Below, in pieces: positions 32,921 to 42,200 of a stretch of DNA of 64,000 nucleotides. The notes under the pieces are model-generated. The model saw only the letters and a list, made by a program, of their open reading frames with translations. It searched no databases and was not told the origin of the DNA. Each line of letters begins with the position of its first letter. The stretch's first letter is position 1. Both the position numbers and the translations under genes were made by a program. This stretch comes from Methylacidiphilales bacterium (lineage in GTDB: Bacteria > Verrucomicrobiota > Verrucomicrobiia > Methylacidiphilales > UBA1321), in NCBI GenBank assembly GCA_021272165.1, contig JAJSLK010000049.1:1-64000 (forward strand). Direction: 5' to 3'.

Positions 32921-33397
32921 ATGCTCTTTGGCGCCAAAAATTCGTCCAACCCGCGGTTGCAACTGCTCAAGGACGTTGTTCTGTTCAAGGACCTCTCGAT
33001 GCGCGAGCTGGCAATGGTCGACAGCCTGATGCATGAGCGTCGCTATCTCGCAGACGAAATCATTTTTGACGAGGGGGAGGAGGGCCAGGGGCTCTTTGTG
33101 GTGCTAAGTGGCCGCGTGAAGATCGCCCGCTTTGCCAGTCCGCTGGAAATGCTGATCGAGCTGGGGCCCGGCGCCTTTTTTGGCGAGGTGGCGCTGCTCG
33201 ATCAGAGTGTCCGCAGCGCGCAGGCCCGGGCGCTTGAGGACGTGCAGATCGCCGTTCTTTTCCGAGCTGAATTTTACTCGTTGCTGGAGACGCATTCCGC
33301 CATCGCCTCCCGCATCTCATTCCAGCTCGCACGGGTTCTCGCGGCTCGGCTTCGTCAGGCGGTGGCCAATACCGACCGGCATCACGAAGCGGCCTAG
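32921..33397 (+). CDS. Stand-alone cyclic nucleotide-binding domain protein
   Basis: A 158-residue protein made of one Crp/Fnr-type cNMP-binding beta-barrel (LFKDLSMRELAMVDSLM; GQGLFVVLSGRVKIARF; ELGPGAFFGEVALLDQSVRS; ALEDVQIAVLFRAEFYSLL) and a C-terminal helix. GEVALL is the phosphate-binding cassette, but the usual following Arg-S/T is displaced (DQSVRSAQA). No HTH domain follows, so it is not a transcription factor by itself. The next gene, an AI-2E family protein, starts 9 bp downstream, suggesting a joint role. Confidence 0.85.
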   Translation: MLFGAKNSSNPRLQLLKDVVLFKDLSMRELAMVDSLMHERRYLADEIIFDEGEEGQGLFVVLSGRVKIARFASPLEMLIELGPGAFFGEVALLDQSVRSAQARALEDVQIAVLFRAEFYSLLETHSAIASRISFQLARVLAARLRQAVANTDRHHEAA

Positions 33398-33406
33398 ATT
33401 GTCATC

Positions 33407-34570
33407 ATGAACCGTGCGCTTGTTTCCGGCCCGATTGTCTGGCTCGGCATTATCATCACGACGTGCCTCCTGCTGGTGCTTTTCCAGACGGCGCTCTGGC
33501 TGGTGATTCCGGTCCTGCTGGCTGTCGTGGCCTATTATCTTCTCTCGCCGCTGGTCAACATGGCCATGGCCCGGGGCCTGACCCGGGCCCGCTCAGTCTT
33601 GATCGTGACCATCCTGCTGACGCTTTTCCTGATCATGATCGGGCTGATTCTCGCGCCAAAAATTTCCAGCATGATTCATAACGGCCCTGGCAAGATCAAG
33701 GAATACAGCGAAACCGCCGTCGGTCTATTCAACAACGCGCAGCAGACGCTCACCAAATATTTTCCTTTTCTCCATCATGCACCTCCGCCGGCCCAGAGCG
33801 TGGGCGTGGTCGGTGTGAATCTGTCAACAGCCACGCCCGAGAGCGATCTCGGCCATGAGGTTTCCGATTTGACCGACAAATATTCGGGCGACATTGCCCT
33901 GGAACTGCTCCACTGGATTCCGTCCCTGCTCTTGATCCCTTATCTCACCTACTTCTTTCTGCTCGACGGCCCGCGCTTCAAGCGGTTCCTCGTCCAGGCA
34001 ATCCCGAACGCTTTTTTTGAAAAGACGCTTTATCTTTTTTACCGGGTGGACGACCAGTTGCGGCGTTATTTCCAGGGGCTGCTGGCTCTGACCGCCCTGG
34101 ATGCGATGTGTCTCGGCGTTGGTCTCTGGCTGCTGGGGATCGACAATCCTTTTTTGCTGGCGGCGATCGCCGCGGTCATGGCCTGGCTGCCTTATCTCGG
34201 TTCCATCTGCGGATGCCTGCTTATTGTCCTGATCGCGGCCCATGATTTTCCCGGTCCGCACTGGCTTCCCTATGAAGTGGTCGGGCTTTTCGTGGCGGTG
34301 CGACTGCTGGATGATTTTGTTTTCTTGCCGCTGACTGTTGGCCGCAGCATGGAGATGCATCCGCTGGTGACGGTACTGATGATTCTTCTCGGCGGCGCCG
34401 TGGCCGGGATTTCGGGCCTGCTCCTGGTCATGCCGGTGCTCGGGGTGGTCATGGTCATCGGGCAGATCGTCGGCGAACTGGCCATGGATGCGCGGATTAT
34501 CGCGCGATATCGTCATGCCTGCGAACTTCGCCGCCGTCGCGCCCGGGCTGACCTGACTCACGAAAGATGA
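33407..34570 (+). CDS. AI-2E family membrane protein
   Basis: A 387-residue polytopic protein of the AI-2E/PerM family (Pfam PF01594). Hydrophobic helices flank a soluble middle region: an N-terminal pair (WLGIIITTCLLLVLFQTALWL; VIPVLLAVVAYYLLSPLV), then C-terminal helices with the hallmark FLLAAIAAVMAWLPYLGSICG and MEMHPLVTVLMILLGGAVAGI, 'HP' region included. Substrate is unknown; the family includes quorum-signal exporters and ion antiporters. A paralogue lies at 60574-61719. Confidence 0.88.
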   Translation: MNRALVSGPIVWLGIIITTCLLLVLFQTALWLVIPVLLAVVAYYLLSPLVNMAMARGLTRARSVLIVTILLTLFLIMIGLILAPKISSMIHNGPGKIKEYSETAVGLFNNAQQTLTKYFPFLHHAPPPAQSVGVVGVNLSTATPESDLGHEVSDLTDKYSGDIALELLHWIPSLLLIPYLTYFFLLDGPRFKRFLVQAIPNAFFEKTLYLFYRVDDQLRRYFQGLLALTALDAMCLGVGLWLLGIDNPFLLAAIAAVMAWLPYLGSICGCLLIVLIAAHDFPGPHWLPYEVVGLFVAVRLLDDFVFLPLTVGRSMEMHPLVTVLMILLGGAVAGISGLLLVMPVLGVVMVIGQIVGELAMDARIIARYRHACELRRRRARADLTHER

Positions 34571-34582
34571 GGAATAGCCTGT

Positions 34583-36328
34583 ATGGATAAATCCGCGCTC
34601 ACCGACATGCTGGAGGACATCGCGCTCCTGCTGGAATTGAAAGGGGAGAATCCCTTCAAGGCCCGGGCCTATGTGAATGCGGCGCGGGCCCTCGACGCGT
34701 ATGAGGGCGATCTTGGTTCGCTTATTTCCGAAGGGCGGCTGGGTGAACTGGCCGGAATCGGAGAAGCGCTGCAGCAAAAAATCACCGAATGGGCGAAGAA
34801 CGGCCGCTTGGAATATTACGAGGCGCTGAAGGCATCGGTGCCGGAGGGGCTGCTGGCGCTGACGGAGATTCCGGCGCTGGGCCCGAAGAAGATCAAGGCG
34901 CTGCACGAGAAGCTAAGGATCACGAACGTCGCGGAGCTGGAGGCGGCATGCCAGGCGCACAAGGTGCGGGAACTGGAGGGATTCGGCGCGAAGACGGAGG
35001 AGAAGATTCTGGCCGGGATTGCGCAGAGCCGGGAGTACTCGTCACTGTTCCGGTACGCGGAGGCGTGGGCGCAGGCGGAAGAGATCCGGGAGGCCTTGCG
35101 GGATCACGAGGCGGTGGTGCAACTGAGCGTGGCCGGGAGTTTGCGACGGGGGAAGGAGATCGTGAAGGACCTCGATTTCGTGGCGTCGTCGCGCCAGCCG
35201 CAGGACGTGATGGATTATTTTGTGACCTTGCCCTGGGTGAAGCAGGTGACGGGGCATGGGACGACGAAATCAAGCGTGGTGCTGACGAGCGGGATCGCGG
35301 CGGACCTGCGGGTGGTGAGTGACGGGGAATATCCTTACGCCCTGCATCATTTCACAGGGAGCAAGGAGCACAACGTGGCGATGCGGCAGCGGGCGATTGC
35401 CCAGGGGAAGAAATTAAGCGAGTGGGGCCTGTTCGAGATCGTACCGGGCAAAAAGAAAAAGGGCGTTGAGGAAGAGGAGGGAAAACGGGTTCCGTGCCGG
35501 ACAGAGGAGGGTATTTTCGCCGCGTTGGGATTACAGTACATTCCGCCGGAGTTGCGGGAGAATTTGGGCGAGATCGAGGCGGCGGAAAAGCGGGAGATTC
35601 CGCGGCTGGTGGAATGGACGCAGTTGCGCGGGACGTTTCACTGCCACACGAACTGGAGTGACGGGAAGAACACACTGGCGGAGATGGCGGGTGAGGCGCG
35701 GGAGCTGGGGCTGGAATACCTGGGGATCGCAGACCACTCGAAGTCATCATTCCAGGCGAATGGATTGAGCGAGGCGCGGCTGGCAGAGCAGATCGAGATG
35801 ATCGCGAAGCTGAATTCGCAGGTGAAGGATTTCCACGTTTTCGCCGGGAGCGAAGTGGACATTTTGAAGGACGGGCGGCTTGATTTCCCGGACGACGTGC
35901 TGGCGAAGCTCGATTACGTGGTGGCGTCGGTGCACAACGTGCTGAACCAGGACGAAGAGGAGATGACGAAGCGGGTGATCCGCGCGATGGAAAATGAGCA
36001 TGTGACGATGCTGGGGCATGCGACGGGGCGGCTGCTGTTGCAGCGGGAGCCGAGCAAGATCAATCTGGGAAAGATCATCGACTGCGCGGCACGGACGGGG
36101 ACGTGGATCGAGCTCAATTGCAGTACGTGGCGGATGGACATGGACTGGCGGTGGTGGCACCGGGCGCGGGACCTGGGGGTGAAGTGCGCGATTAATCCGG
36201 ACGCGCATCGGATTTCCCATTTTGCGATGCTGCGCCACGGCGTGACAATGGCGCGGAAGGGCTGGCTGCGGCGCGAGGACGTGGTCAACACGATGACGCT
36301 GGCGGACGTGAAGAAGGCGTTGAAGTGA
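34583..36328 (+). CDS. polX: Family X DNA polymerase / PHP exonuclease (PolX)
   Basis: A 581-residue DNA repair polymerase. N-terminal HhH regions (MLEDIALLLELKGENPFKARA; ALTEIPALGPKKIKALHEKL; LEGFGAKTEEKILAGI) lead to the Pol X palm (VAGSLRRGKEIVKDLDFVAS with the catalytic Asp pair, then third Asp in AADLRVV). The C-terminal PHP domain has metal-ligand motifs FHCHTNWSDGKNTLAEM, GIADHSKSS, GSEVDIL and INPDAHR, giving 3'-5' exonuclease activity. Length is typical of bacterial PolX. AGGAA precedes the ATG. Confidence 0.95.
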   Translation: MDKSALTDMLEDIALLLELKGENPFKARAYVNAARALDAYEGDLGSLISEGRLGELAGIGEALQQKITEWAKNGRLEYYEALKASVPEGLLALTEIPALGPKKIKALHEKLRITNVAELEAACQAHKVRELEGFGAKTEEKILAGIAQSREYSSLFRYAEAWAQAEEIREALRDHEAVVQLSVAGSLRRGKEIVKDLDFVASSRQPQDVMDYFVTLPWVKQVTGHGTTKSSVVLTSGIAADLRVVSDGEYPYALHHFTGSKEHNVAMRQRAIAQGKKLSEWGLFEIVPGKKKKGVEEEEGKRVPCRTEEGIFAALGLQYIPPELRENLGEIEAAEKREIPRLVEWTQLRGTFHCHTNWSDGKNTLAEMAGEARELGLEYLGIADHSKSSFQANGLSEARLAEQIEMIAKLNSQVKDFHVFAGSEVDILKDGRLDFPDDVLAKLDYVVASVHNVLNQDEEEMTKRVIRAMENEHVTMLGHATGRLLLQREPSKINLGKIIDCAARTGTWIELNCSTWRMDMDWRWWHRARDLGVKCAINPDAHRISHFAMLRHGVTMARKGWLRREDVVNTMTLADVKKALK

Positions 36329-36338
36329 ATTCGACGGT

Positions 36339-37424
36339 TTAACGCCGCTCGCGGATGGCCTCGATGAGCAGCTCGGCGCGGCGATTCCAGGTATGCTCGG
36401 CGGCCCAGAAGCGGGCGGTTTCGGCATCGGAATCAGTGTAGCAAAAGTTCCGGAGTGCGTCGGTCCAGGCTTCGAGAGTCGGCATGGAAACTTGGCGGCA
36501 CCAGGAACCGGTGGCGAGGCTGTCGAGGGAAGGCAGCGCGGTGGTGACCACAGGAAGTCCGCACCGGGCGTAATCGAAAAGCTTCATCGGGCATGAATAG
36601 CGTCCGGGCCCGGTTTCGGGTTGGGTTGGGATGAGACCGGCACGGGAACCGGTGAGGGCGGCGGGGAGATCAGCGAGGGGAACGCGGGGCTGCCAGGCGA
36701 TGCCGGTGAGGTCGAGATGTTCGCCGAGCTTTTTCCATTCCGGCGCGGTGCCGCCGACGATTTTGAGGGGGACATTGGCGGCTCGGCTGGCGGGAATGAT
36801 GAGGTCGAGACCTTTCCAGTCAGCGATGGAGCCGCCATAGACAAAAGGGCCATCCGCGGCGCTGGCGATTTTGTCGAGCGGAGGGAGGCCGGCGTTGGGG
36901 AGGATGGTGAAAGGGCGGTCAAGATTGTAACGGGTCGTGAGGGCGACGGCGAGGGCGCTGCTGGTGGCGACGGAGAAGCGGGCGGTGGTGAGGACCTGTC
37001 GTTCATTGGCCTCGAGCCGGGCCTGGCGGGCGGGGGATTTCTGGGGCGATTCGGCAAAGATTTCATGGGCCTCGTAGACGAAGGGAACGTCGGCTCCGGA
37101 GAGCATGGGCGCGGCCTTGGGGTGGATGATGTAGGCGATGTCGAAGCGGGGCTGGCTGCGGATCCAGGGACGGAAACGGGAGGCGAAGATGCCGGCGCTG
37201 CGGATGGGGCCGAGGGCGCGGGAGAGGACGGCGATCTGGAGGCCGGGCAATGGCCCGGGACCGGCGATGTCGATGATGTGATGGCGGAGACGGGCCTCGC
37301 CGCCGGCGGTGACGAGGACAACGTCGACTCCGTTATGGACGAGAGCGACGCAGGTCGAGAGGGTGTGGACTTCGCGGGCGCGGCGCCCGGTCCATTCCTC
37401 GGGATACAAATAGAGGAGCCGCAT
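36339..37424 (-). CDS. Glycosyltransferase, GT4-like
   Basis: A 361-residue GT-B fold glycosyltransferase. N-terminal Rossmann start MRLLYLYPEEWTGRRAREVH with a 'VHTL..CVALV.NG.DV.LVT' pattern, a linker region FVYEAHEIFAESP, then the donor-binding half (FTILPNAGLPP; FVYGGSIADWKGLDLII; GPGRYSCPMKLFDYARCGLPVV). The 'P.K.FDYA.CGLPVV' block binds the sugar nucleotide. It is the last gene of the leftward glycosyltransferase cluster, 41 bp after the next upstream gene. Acceptor and sugar are unknown. Confidence 0.85.
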   Translation of the reverse strand: MRLLYLYPEEWTGRRAREVHTLSTCVALVHNGVDVVLVTAGGEARLRHHIIDIAGPGPLPGLQIAVLSRALGPIRSAGIFASRFRPWIRSQPRFDIAYIIHPKAAPMLSGADVPFVYEAHEIFAESPQKSPARQARLEANERQVLTTARFSVATSSALAVALTTRYNLDRPFTILPNAGLPPLDKIASAADGPFVYGGSIADWKGLDLIIPASRAANVPLKIVGGTAPEWKKLGEHLDLTGIAWQPRVPLADLPAALTGSRAGLIPTQPETGPGRYSCPMKLFDYARCGLPVVTTALPSLDSLATGSWCRQVSMPTLEAWTDALRNFCYTDSDAETARFWAAEHTWNRRAELLIEAIRERR

Positions 37425-37465
37425 TGGTTAACGTTAGCAGGCAAGCAAAGGGACGGAATGTTTTA

Positions 37466-38572
37466 TTAAATGAGGCTGAGAATCTGCCGGGCGACGCGCT
37501 CGGCGGAGAAGGCGGCGCGGATGCGGTCATGGCGGGCATGCGGATCGGACCAGGCGGGGTCGGGGCGACGGTCGTGGAGTTTTTTCAGCGCGGCGACGAG
37601 GGCATCGAGGTCGCGGGCGGTATAGGTGAGGACATCGGCGTCGGTCAGAAAACCGGCGAGGCCGACCTGATCGGAGAGAAGAAGCGGCAGGCCGACGGAA
37701 GCGCCTTCGAGGGCGCTGACGGAGAAGGCTTCGAGGCCAATGGAGGGGAGGATGTAGAGATGGCCGGTGCGGAGGAGATCGCGGAGGTCGGGGCCGTTAA
37801 GGAGTCCGCAAAGCATGGCCTGGGAGTCGAGGCCCAGGGCGGAGATCTGGGCGGCGAGATGGGCGCGTTCGGGGCCATCACCGGCGATGCTGAGACGAAA
37901 ACGAACGTGATGTTGATCGCGTAGCCGGGCGAGGGCATTGAGGAGCTGGGAAAAACCTTTGAGGCCGATGAGGCGGCCGCTGGTGACAAGGTGCCATTCG
38001 TCCAGCGGCGGCTGAGCCGGGCCGGGAGAGAAAAAGTCGACGTCGACGGGATTGGGGATGAGGGGTGGTCTTTTCCCGACACGGGCTTCGGCGCGGTCGG
38101 CGATGGGCTGGCTGACGGCGAAGGCGGCGTCGACGGCATGGTAGAAGCAATGGTCGCCGGGAAAGAAGTCAGTGCCGTGAAAACCCATGATGACCTTGAG
38201 TTCGGGGCGTGAGCGTTTCCAGAACCAGGCGACGGGCCAGTCGAAGGGCTTGGCGAGGAGGGCGAGGTCGCAGCGGCGCCCGGCCCATGCGCGGCGGCAA
38301 CTCCAGCCAAAGTGGAGGCGCTGGACAAGGCGCTGAAAACGGGTGCCGATGTCAGGAATCGATTTGGTTTCCCAATAGGGATGGAGTTCGAGAGTGAGGG
38401 TGGTCGGGCGATGGGTGCGTCCGGCCTTGGGCTGGCCGCCGAAGAGGATAACTTCGTGGCCGAGACGCTGGAGGGCCTCGCCGATGGTGAGGGAGAAGGT
38501 TTCGATTCCGCCCACCTCGGGCGAGCCGGGGAGGTCGAAAGTCGCGTTGGGAAGGAAGATGCCGATCCTCAC
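37466..38572 (-). CDS. Glycosyltransferase family 4
   Basis: A 368-residue GT4-type transferase. Acceptor half: LPGSPEVGGIETFSLTIGEAL with the GG-ET loop, RLGHEVILFGG; donor half: PLIPNPVDVDFFSPG, LVTSGRLIGLKGFSQLLNAL, FRLSIAGDGPERAHL and the EX7E-like LPSIGLEAFSVSALEGASVG. Soluble and probably peripheral at the inner membrane. Its start overlaps the upstream GT9 gene's stop by 4 bp (38569-38572), so they are coupled. Confidence 0.92.
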   Translation of the reverse strand: MRIGIFLPNATFDLPGSPEVGGIETFSLTIGEALQRLGHEVILFGGQPKAGRTHRPTTLTLELHPYWETKSIPDIGTRFQRLVQRLHFGWSCRRAWAGRRCDLALLAKPFDWPVAWFWKRSRPELKVIMGFHGTDFFPGDHCFYHAVDAAFAVSQPIADRAEARVGKRPPLIPNPVDVDFFSPGPAQPPLDEWHLVTSGRLIGLKGFSQLLNALARLRDQHHVRFRLSIAGDGPERAHLAAQISALGLDSQAMLCGLLNGPDLRDLLRTGHLYILPSIGLEAFSVSALEGASVGLPLLLSDQVGLAGFLTDADVLTYTARDLDALVAALKKLHDRRPDPAWSDPHARHDRIRAAFSAERVARQILSLI

Positions 38573-39654
38573 ACCTGGGCCGCCTCCACGACGGCGATGG
38601 CCTCGGCCAGGACGCGCTCGACGGAGATGAAGTCGATGGAGTCGCCCATGCGGTCGGTCTGGATGGCGCGGTGAAAAGGGGCGGGCGCCTGGTGCGGGCC
38701 GCAGGCCTCGATGGAGGAGCCTCGGTCGGTGGGAGCAAAGAGAGTGACGGTGGGGCAGCCGACCGCGATGGCGAGGTGATAGGGGCCGGTATCGCCGGAG
38801 AGAAAGATGAGGGCGCGGGCCTGGGCTTGGGCGAGTTCGGGGAGGGACTGCTTGCCCGCGAGTATGAGGGGCTTGGCCTGCATGGCGGCGGCGATCTGGA
38901 CGCAGAGCGAGACTTCATTGCGGTCGCCGGTAAGGGCGACGGCGCAGTTGAATTTGGCGACGAGGGCGTCGGCGAGGCGGGCCCAGTTTTCGATGCGCCA
39001 GCGTTTGTAGGGCTTGGACGCGCCGGGATGGAGAAGGACGGTATTATCGTGGGGGCCGGCGGCGCGGAGATGGGGGAGGGAGAGCCGGTGGGTGGTTGGT
39101 TCGATGGCGAGGGCTTTGCCCATGGCGAGATTGTTTTCGATGGCGTGGCCGGTGGCGTAGTCCGGCATGCCGGGGCGGCGAAGCATGGCGGGGTTGGCCA
39201 TCCAGCGGGGATAGCGGGTCCAGCGGGTGCGGTAGCGGAGAAAGCCGCGAACGCCGCAGCGCCAAAGGAAAGGAATAAGATCGGGTTCGGTGATGTTGGC
39301 GAGAAAGGCGATGCGGTGGGGTTCACCGCGGAGTTTTTCCTCCAGGCCGGCCCAACGGTATTTGCCGCGGACGGAAAAGAGACGGTGAAGGCGGGGATCG
39401 GCTTCATAGAGGCCGGTGTAGGGAGCTCGGACGAGGAGGGAGACCCGGTCGCGGCCCAGGCGTTCCGAAATGGTTTCAACGAGGGGAAGGGTGAGGAGGG
39501 AATCGCCGAGGGCGGTGGTGGCGACGACGAGAATCTTGTCGTTGCGGAGAAGGGCCTCGCGGCATTCGACGAGGGACCAGGTGCGCCCGAGGCCGAGGGC
39601 GTGGCCCGCGTGATGGGCATTGCTCCAGAAGAAGTCGAGGCCGGGGAAGTTCAT
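38569..39654 (-). CDS. Glycosyltransferase family 9 (heptosyltransferase-like)
   Basis: A 361-residue ADP-heptose:LPS heptosyltransferase-type protein. Signature blocks: ILVVATTALGDSLLTLPLVET (N-terminal GD motif), VLLHPGASKPYKRWRIENWA (donor site), CAVALTGDRNEV and ALIFLSGDTGPYHLAIAVGC with the 'D.GP.HLA' motif, then TVTLFAPTD. This is the first of three adjacent GT9 genes, implying sequential addition of heptose or related sugars to the LPS inner core or to another surface glycan. Confidence 0.9.
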   Translation of the reverse strand: MNFPGLDFFWSNAHHAGHALGLGRTWSLVECREALLRNDKILVVATTALGDSLLTLPLVETISERLGRDRVSLLVRAPYTGLYEADPRLHRLFSVRGKYRWAGLEEKLRGEPHRIAFLANITEPDLIPFLWRCGVRGFLRYRTRWTRYPRWMANPAMLRRPGMPDYATGHAIENNLAMGKALAIEPTTHRLSLPHLRAAGPHDNTVLLHPGASKPYKRWRIENWARLADALVAKFNCAVALTGDRNEVSLCVQIAAAMQAKPLILAGKQSLPELAQAQARALIFLSGDTGPYHLAIAVGCPTVTLFAPTDRGSSIEACGPHQAPAPFHRAIQTDRMGDSIDFISVERVLAEAIAVVEAAQV

Positions 39655-39718
39655 GAGAGGCGAAGCGGCTTAAACCCTAGGGCGTAAATCGCGAAACGAA
39701 CAACTCTCAATCGAGCGA

Positions 39719-40864
39719 TCAATCCTCGGTCCGGCGCGCGCCGGCGTCCCAGATTTCGCGGAGTTTGAGATAGACGGTCTGGGCGGGAATGTCGCCCATA
39801 TTGGCATCAGCGGGGCTGTGGTAGTTGGCGGGACGGGGAAGCTGGACGACGCGGTGGCGCTGGCCGTAGCCGTAGGGGCCAACGCGGCTTTCGGGGTTGT
39901 TGCAGTGGATGATGGCGACGACGCGGGCGCCGACGGCAAAGGCGAGATGCATGATGCCGGTGTCGGTGGAGACCACGGTGCGGGCCGTGGCAAGGAGGGC
40001 GGCCGATTCGGGAAGCGTGAGATGGCCAACCATGTCGTGATAGGGCTTTTGTTCGCCCGGGAAGTGGCTGTCGAGTTCCTCGCGGCGGGGAAGCAGGTCT
40101 TCGCCGCCGAGGAGGAAGATTTCGGCGTCCATGTTGTTGGCGGCGATGAGGCGCAGGAGCTGGGCGTAGCGTTCCACGGGCCAGTCGCGCCAGGCGGCGC
40201 GGCGTCCGCCGCCGATCTGGATGACGAGGCGGGGGCGGTTGGAGGAAATCATCATTTGGCGGAGTTTTTCCTCGAGGCGATCGACCTCGACCTGTTGGAC
40301 GCGGTAGACAAGGTGGGGGCGCTGGGTATCGGCGCCGACGTACCAGGCGATGCGAAGGGTCTGCTCGACGCCATGGGTGGTGTCCCAGTCGGGCTGCTCG
40401 AACTGGTGGCCACAGAGCCAGCCGAGCTTGGTCATGTTGGTGACACTGACAGTGACGTCGGGATCGACGAGGTAACTGAGGCAGCGGGGTTCGGGATCGT
40501 TGCCGCGGAGGTGAAGAATGGCGTCCCAAGGGCCGTTGTAACGGAGTTCATTGAGCAATTGCCAGAAGGCGACCGGGCCCTTGTGGAAGAGGAAGATTTG
40601 ATTGACGAAGGGATTGTGTTCAAGAAGCTCGCGGCGACGGCGATGGACGACGCCAGCGAGGTGAGCATCGGGGTAGGTTTCGCGCAAGGCGCGGAAGACC
40701 ACGGAGTCGGTGAGGGTGTCGCCAATGCCGGCGCAGGTGAAGCAGAGGATGCGGGAATTGGCCTTGAGCTCGATGGGGCGCTGCTGAGGAGGACGGTGGT
40801 TGGCGAGCCGGCGGAATATGGCCTCGTAGGTGGAGGAGGAGAGGCGGCTGAAGAAGGAGCTCAT
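39719..40864 (-). CDS. Glycosyltransferase family 9 (heptosyltransferase-like)
   Basis: A 381-residue GT9 protein; ATG 40864 gives MSSFFSRLSSSTYEAIF, and the open frame upstream overlaps the next gene and is not used. Motifs: ILCFTCAGIGDTLTDSVVFRA (GIGD), RLVIQIGGGRRAAWRDWPVE (donor site), AEIFLLGGEDLLPR and RTVVSTDTGIMHLAFAVGAR. NPESRVGPYGYGQRHRVVQL is a family-typical C-terminal block. It lies 64 bp upstream of the 38569 gene and 7 bp downstream of the 40872 gene. Confidence 0.9.
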   Translation of the reverse strand: MSSFFSRLSSSTYEAIFRRLANHRPPQQRPIELKANSRILCFTCAGIGDTLTDSVVFRALRETYPDAHLAGVVHRRRRELLEHNPFVNQIFLFHKGPVAFWQLLNELRYNGPWDAILHLRGNDPEPRCLSYLVDPDVTVSVTNMTKLGWLCGHQFEQPDWDTTHGVEQTLRIAWYVGADTQRPHLVYRVQQVEVDRLEEKLRQMMISSNRPRLVIQIGGGRRAAWRDWPVERYAQLLRLIAANNMDAEIFLLGGEDLLPRREELDSHFPGEQKPYHDMVGHLTLPESAALLATARTVVSTDTGIMHLAFAVGARVVAIIHCNNPESRVGPYGYGQRHRVVQLPRPANYHSPADANMGDIPAQTVYLKLREIWDAGARRTED

Positions 40865-40871
40865 GACCGGG

Positions 40872-41960
40872 TTATGGCAGTGCCGGATTTTTCCGCGCAG
40901 CCAGGACCTCGTCAAGAGCGGCCTGAGCTTCCTCCACCGCGATGGAAGCGAGACAGGCGCGGACCTGCGACCAGTCGCAGGCGCGGCTGCGGGTTTCGTA
41001 ACAGGGACAGCCATGGGAGAGGACGCGGACGAGGGGCGTCCAGGGCCCCCAGTTGCGGGCGTGGGTGGGGCCGAAGAGGGCGATGACCGGCACACCGACG
41101 GCGGCAGCCATGTGCATGGGGGCGGTGTCGACGCCAAAATAGGCATCGGAGGCGGCGGTGAGCGCGGCGGTCTGGGTGAGGGAAAGGTTGCCGTCGTAGA
41201 AAAGCGGCTTGGTGCGGCAGAGGCTGACGATGTCGCGGGCGCGCTGGCGTTCGCGTTCGATGGGGCCGGTGGTGACGATGACGCGGGCCTGGCGCTCGGT
41301 CTGGAGCCAGTCGATGACGGCGGCCATCGATTCATCCTTCCAGCATTTCCAGAGCCAGCGGGAGACAGGATGGACATGGATGACGGGAGCGGGGCGGAGC
41401 GGGGTGAGTTCGTTTTTGGCCCAGGCGCGGTGATCGTCGGGGATGACGAGGCAGAGGTTCCCGGGCGTGGTCGATTTTAATTTCAGACCGGCCTGTTCGA
41501 GCAGGTAGAAGTGCTTTTCAACTTCATGGAGGGTTGGCGGAGAAAAAGGCATGGGAAGATTGTAGATGCGGCGGCGGGGATCATATTTGCCGACCGTGTA
41601 GTGCGCGGTTCCGAGGCGGTAGCGGGCGCGGATGAAGATGGTGTACCAGGCGGTGCGGTCGCCCTCGGTAAAGCCGATCGTGAGGTCGAAGCGGCGGCGG
41701 CGGAGTTCGCGCACGAACTGGAATTCATAGGCCAGGCGGCCAAGGAGGGCGTTATGGTGAAGCTTGCGCTGGTAGACGAGCACTTCGTCAATGTGGGGAT
41801 TGTGGGCGAGCATCGCCTCGGTGCCGGAATTGACGATGGCGGTGATTTTGGCGTCGGGAAAAGTCTCGCGCAGTGCGCGCAGGACGGGGGTGGTCATCAG
41901 CACATCGCCGATGTTCCTCATCTTAAAGACCGCGATACGGCGGACGTTTTGAAGTTCCAT
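40872..41960 (-). CDS. Glycosyltransferase family 9 (heptosyltransferase-like)
   Basis: A GT9 protein of 362 residues from ATG 41960 (MELQNVRRIAVFKMRNIGDVL); an in-frame ATG at 42011 would add 17 residues without homology, and a GGAGG between the two is too far from either to decide. Motifs: RNIGDVLMTTPVLRALRETF, VIHVHPVSRWLWKCWKDESM, VIVTTGPIERERQ and SDAYFGVDTAPMHMAAAVGV plus PVIALFGPTHARNWGPW, close to RfaQ/WaaQ-type heptosyltransferase III. It is promoter-proximal in the leftward cluster and divergent from the GT4 gene at 42201; the 240 bp between holds both promoters. Confidence 0.92.
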   Translation of the reverse strand: MELQNVRRIAVFKMRNIGDVLMTTPVLRALRETFPDAKITAIVNSGTEAMLAHNPHIDEVLVYQRKLHHNALLGRLAYEFQFVRELRRRRFDLTIGFTEGDRTAWYTIFIRARYRLGTAHYTVGKYDPRRRIYNLPMPFSPPTLHEVEKHFYLLEQAGLKLKSTTPGNLCLVIPDDHRAWAKNELTPLRPAPVIHVHPVSRWLWKCWKDESMAAVIDWLQTERQARVIVTTGPIERERQRARDIVSLCRTKPLFYDGNLSLTQTAALTAASDAYFGVDTAPMHMAAAVGVPVIALFGPTHARNWGPWTPLVRVLSHGCPCYETRSRACDWSQVRACLASIAVEEAQAALDEVLAARKNPALP

Positions 41961-42200
41961 TGCGCAAAAAGGAACCGTGACTTCACCTCCCTGGTTCCTG
42001 TTTATTCTCATCCCGGTCCGCGCCAGACATGGCCTTTGCCGGGCCGGTGCGGATTTGAGGACAGGTCTAGCAAATGGCAGAAATCGGGCGAGTTACAATG
42101 CGGAAAGTCGTATTTATTTTACCGCCGGATCGGGAATAGGATTCTTTCCGCGTGATCCCGGCCCGCGAATAAGACAAAGTAGGGATAAGATAGGGTATAT

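Noticed and set aside
40865-41377. N-terminal extension of the GT9 frame that ends at 39719
   Set aside because: The extension overlaps the neighbouring GT9 gene out of frame and is Pro/Ser-rich; ATG 40864 gives the family N-terminus.
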